From NCBI GenBank assembly GCA_017538465.1, contig JAFYIW010000374.1:1-6685 (forward strand): a stretch of 6,685 nt of DNA, written 5' to 3'. Position 1 is the stretch's first letter, and the number at the start of each line of letters is the position of its first letter. Position numbers and translations under genes: made by a program. The notes beneath the pieces were generated by a model that had not been told where the DNA came from, did not search any database, and saw nothing but the letters and a program-made list of their open reading frames with translations. This DNA is from Victivallales bacterium. GTDB lineage: Bacteria > Verrucomicrobiota > Lentisphaeria > Oligosphaerales > Oligosphaeraceae. Shown one piece after another: positions 5,048 through 6,685 of the stretch.

Positions 5048-6685
5048 ATGACGGCCGAGGACGCCGCGCAGCTGCGCGCCCGCTACAGCGGACTTTTCGG
5101 TCTGTGCGCCATTGCGCGACACCACGGCCTTGACCTGGAACTCAAGCAGCTCATGCACGACCATGCCGTGGCGGCGGAAGAGCCGTCGCTGGAGGACCTG
5201 GTGCGCATTGCCCGAAAGCATTCGTTCAAGGCGAAAATCCGAAAACTGTCTTGGAGGGAACTCCAGGGGTTTTCCCGCACCTTCCCCATCCTCGTGGAAA
5301 AGAAGGACGGGCATCGCGCCATCCTCTGCGGACTCCGGGAGAGTGACGCCGCCGCCGCGCTGGTGGACCCCGGCTGGGCGCTGGAGCATCCCACGGAACA
5401 TTTCCGGTTCGTTGCCCAGGAGGAATGGAACGCTGAAATGACGGGGAGGGCGCTGCTGCTTAAACGCGTCTATGCGCTCTCCGACGAGAACCAGCCGTTC
5501 GGCTTGCGGTGGTTCCTGCCGTATTTCCTGCGTCTCAAGGGCCTCTTCGCGCAGATCGCGCTGGGCGTGCTGCTGCTGTCTCTGCTGTCGCTGGCCACGC
5601 CGCTTTTCTTCCAGAATGTGGTGGACAAGGTGCTGGTGAACCAGAGTTTCTCGACCCTGAACGTGCTGGGCATCGGCGTGATCGGGGCGATCCTCTTTCA
5701 TGCCCTGGTGGAATACCTGCGCGGAAACCTCCTGCTCTTCGCCACCAACAAAATCGACATCGCCACCGCCACGCGCACTTTCTCGCATCTGGTGCATCTG
5801 CCGGTCAGCTTCTACGAACAGGTGCCCTCAGGCGTGATTCTCAAGCATATCCAGCAGACGGAGAAGATCCGTGGCTTCCTCTCGGGAAATCTCTTCTTCA
5901 CCCTATTGGACCTGGTCAGTCTGGTCTTCTTCCTGCCGTTCCTGATGCTTTACAGCAGCCGGCTGACTCTGGTCGTGCTCGCCTTCTCCGCCGCCATGGC
6001 GCTGGTGGTCGCCGCGCTGGTCAAGCCCTTCCAGCGGCGGCTGGACGCGCTGTACGCCGCCGAGGGCCGTCGGCAGAGCCGTCTGGTGGAGGCGATTCAC
6101 GGCATCCGCACGGTCAAGAGCCTGGCGCTGGAGCCCTCCGAGGAGCGCACGTGGGGCCGCCGCAGCGCCGCCGCCGTGAATGCCCATTATTCGGTGGGGA
6201 AAATCTCCCTGGCCGCGCGGACCGTGAGCCAGTGTCTGGAGGCCGCCATGAACATCGCCGTGATCTGGCTGGGCGCGTTGATGGTCTTCCGCGGCGACAT
6301 GACGGTAGGCGCTCTGATTGCCTTCCAGATGCTGGCCGGCCGCGTGACCTCGCCGCTGGTGCGGCTGGTGGCCTTGATCCATGAATACCAGCAGGCGGCG
6401 CTTTCCGTGAGGATGCTTGGCGTGGTCATGGACACGCCGCTTGAACCCAATGCGGGACGGCTGCGCGTGCCGTTGCGGGGTGCGGTGAGCTTTGAGGATG
6501 TGACATTCCGCTACCGCCCCGACTTGCCGCCCGCTCTGGACCGGCTGAGCTTCACCGTGCCGGCAGGCGGGGTGCTGGGCATTGTCGGACGCTCCGGTTC
6601 CGGCAAGACCACCCTCACAAAACTTCTGCAGGGACTTTATGCGCCCGGTTCCGGACTGGTGAAGATTGACGGCGTGGATTTGCGC
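5048..6685 (+). CDS. Type I secretion ABC transporter (HlyB/RtxB-like) with degenerate C39 domain, 3'-truncated
   Basis: The inner-membrane ATPase of a type I secretion system, expected to pump an unfolded protein through a membrane-fusion protein and an outer-membrane channel. The frame stays open to the window end (546 residues visible; HlyB has about 707). Residues 10-138 are a C39 peptidase-like domain. Aligned by eye with HlyB, the catalytic Cys position is Ser14 (YSGLFGL) and the catalytic His position is Arg90 (DGHRAIL), while the DP motif remains at 107-108. It should therefore bind substrate and not cleave it. Residues 155-450 form the ABC membrane domain, including ATPLFFQNVVDKVLV (183-197) and FSTLNVLGIG (201-210). 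The ATPase begins near 478 with FEDVTFRYRP, and Walker A is GRSGSGKTT (514-522, K520). Signature, Walker B and H-loop lie outside. In-frame ATGs at 5024 and 4964 are alternative starts; none has a strong Shine-Dalgarno. The 5048 start gives a HlyB-like N-terminal length. Confidence 0.92.
   Translation, partial: MTAEDAAQLRARYSGLFGLCAIARHHGLDLELKQLMHDHAVAAEEPSLEDLVRIARKHSFKAKIRKLSWRELQGFSRTFPILVEKKDGHRAILCGLRESDAAAALVDPGWALEHPTEHFRFVAQEEWNAEMTGRALLLKRVYALSDENQPFGLRWFLPYFLRLKGLFAQIALGVLLLSLLSLATPLFFQNVVDKVLVNQSFSTLNVLGIGVIGAILFHALVEYLRGNLLLFATNKIDIATATRTFSHLVHLPVSFYEQVPSGVILKHIQQTEKIRGFLSGNLFFTLLDLVSLVFFLPFLMLYSSRLTLVVLAFSAAMALVVAALVKPFQRRLDALYAAEGRRQSRLVEAIHGIRTVKSLALEPSEERTWGRRSAAAVNAHYSVGKISLAARTVSQCLEAAMNIAVIWLGALMVFRGDMTVGALIAFQMLAGRVTSPLVRLVALIHEYQQAALSVRMLGVVMDTPLEPNAGRLRVPLRGAVSFEDVTFRYRPDLPPALDRLSFTVPAGGVLGIVGRSGSGKTTLTKLLQGLYAPGSGLVKIDGVDLR

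Noticed and set aside
4857..5051. 64-codon plus-strand ORF in the divergent intergenic region
   Set aside because: It is out of frame with the ABC gene, overlaps its start, has no ribosome site, and the peptide shows no recognisable feature; probably chance.
4940..5797. 285-codon minus-strand open frame opposite the ABC transporter
   Set aside because: The Gln/Arg/His-rich translation is typical of an antisense shadow of a GC-rich gene, and the plus strand encodes an unambiguous HlyB-type protein.
5509..6384. 291-codon plus-strand frame inside the ABC transporter
   Set aside because: It is an Ala/Gly/Arg-rich out-of-frame shadow of the membrane domain.

Overview
The window is ordinary bacterial chromosome, GC-rich and densely coding. 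Six protein genes are well supported; the first and last are cut by the window edges. The mix suggests a Gram-negative-type bacterium with an envelope. It combines a HlyB-type secretion ATPase, a rhomboid protease with a short conserved-looking C-terminal helical tail, a DUF2238 membrane protein, and a phosphosugar isomerase beside a GT-C glycosyltransferase. The protein flavour would fit a PVC-group organism such as Lentisphaerae or Verrucomicrobia, but that is an impression and not a result.

Bases 1-2857 (+) hold a tight three-gene run: the 3' part of quinolinate synthase (nadA), a GmhA-like SIS-domain phosphosugar isomerase, and a polytopic GT-C/PMT-type glycosyltransferase. Both junctions are 4-base ATGA stop/start overlaps, so the three are probably co-transcribed and translationally coupled. 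The last two could both serve cell-envelope glycan synthesis; nadA (NAD biosynthesis) looks like a passenger neighbour.

Bases 2858-2964 separate two convergent gene ends. Here lies the most distinctive non-coding element of the window: two related palindromic hairpins in inverted orientation, sharing a 7-base flank and differing by two compensatory base-pair changes, with a third hairpin between them. This resembles a BIME/REP-type repeat and may also act as a bidirectional terminator.

Bases 2965-4775 (-) hold a rhomboid intramembrane serine protease and, upstream of it, a DUF2238 (YjdF-like) membrane protein. They are separated by 263 bases holding several hairpins, one of them a plausible terminator, and a possible 24-codon leader ORF.

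Bases 4776-5047 are a divergent intergenic region. It leads into a (+) strand type I secretion ABC transporter whose N-terminal C39 peptidase-like domain lacks the catalytic Cys and His. The gene runs off the window just after Walker A. I found no tRNA, rRNA, CRISPR array, transposase or clear defence system.
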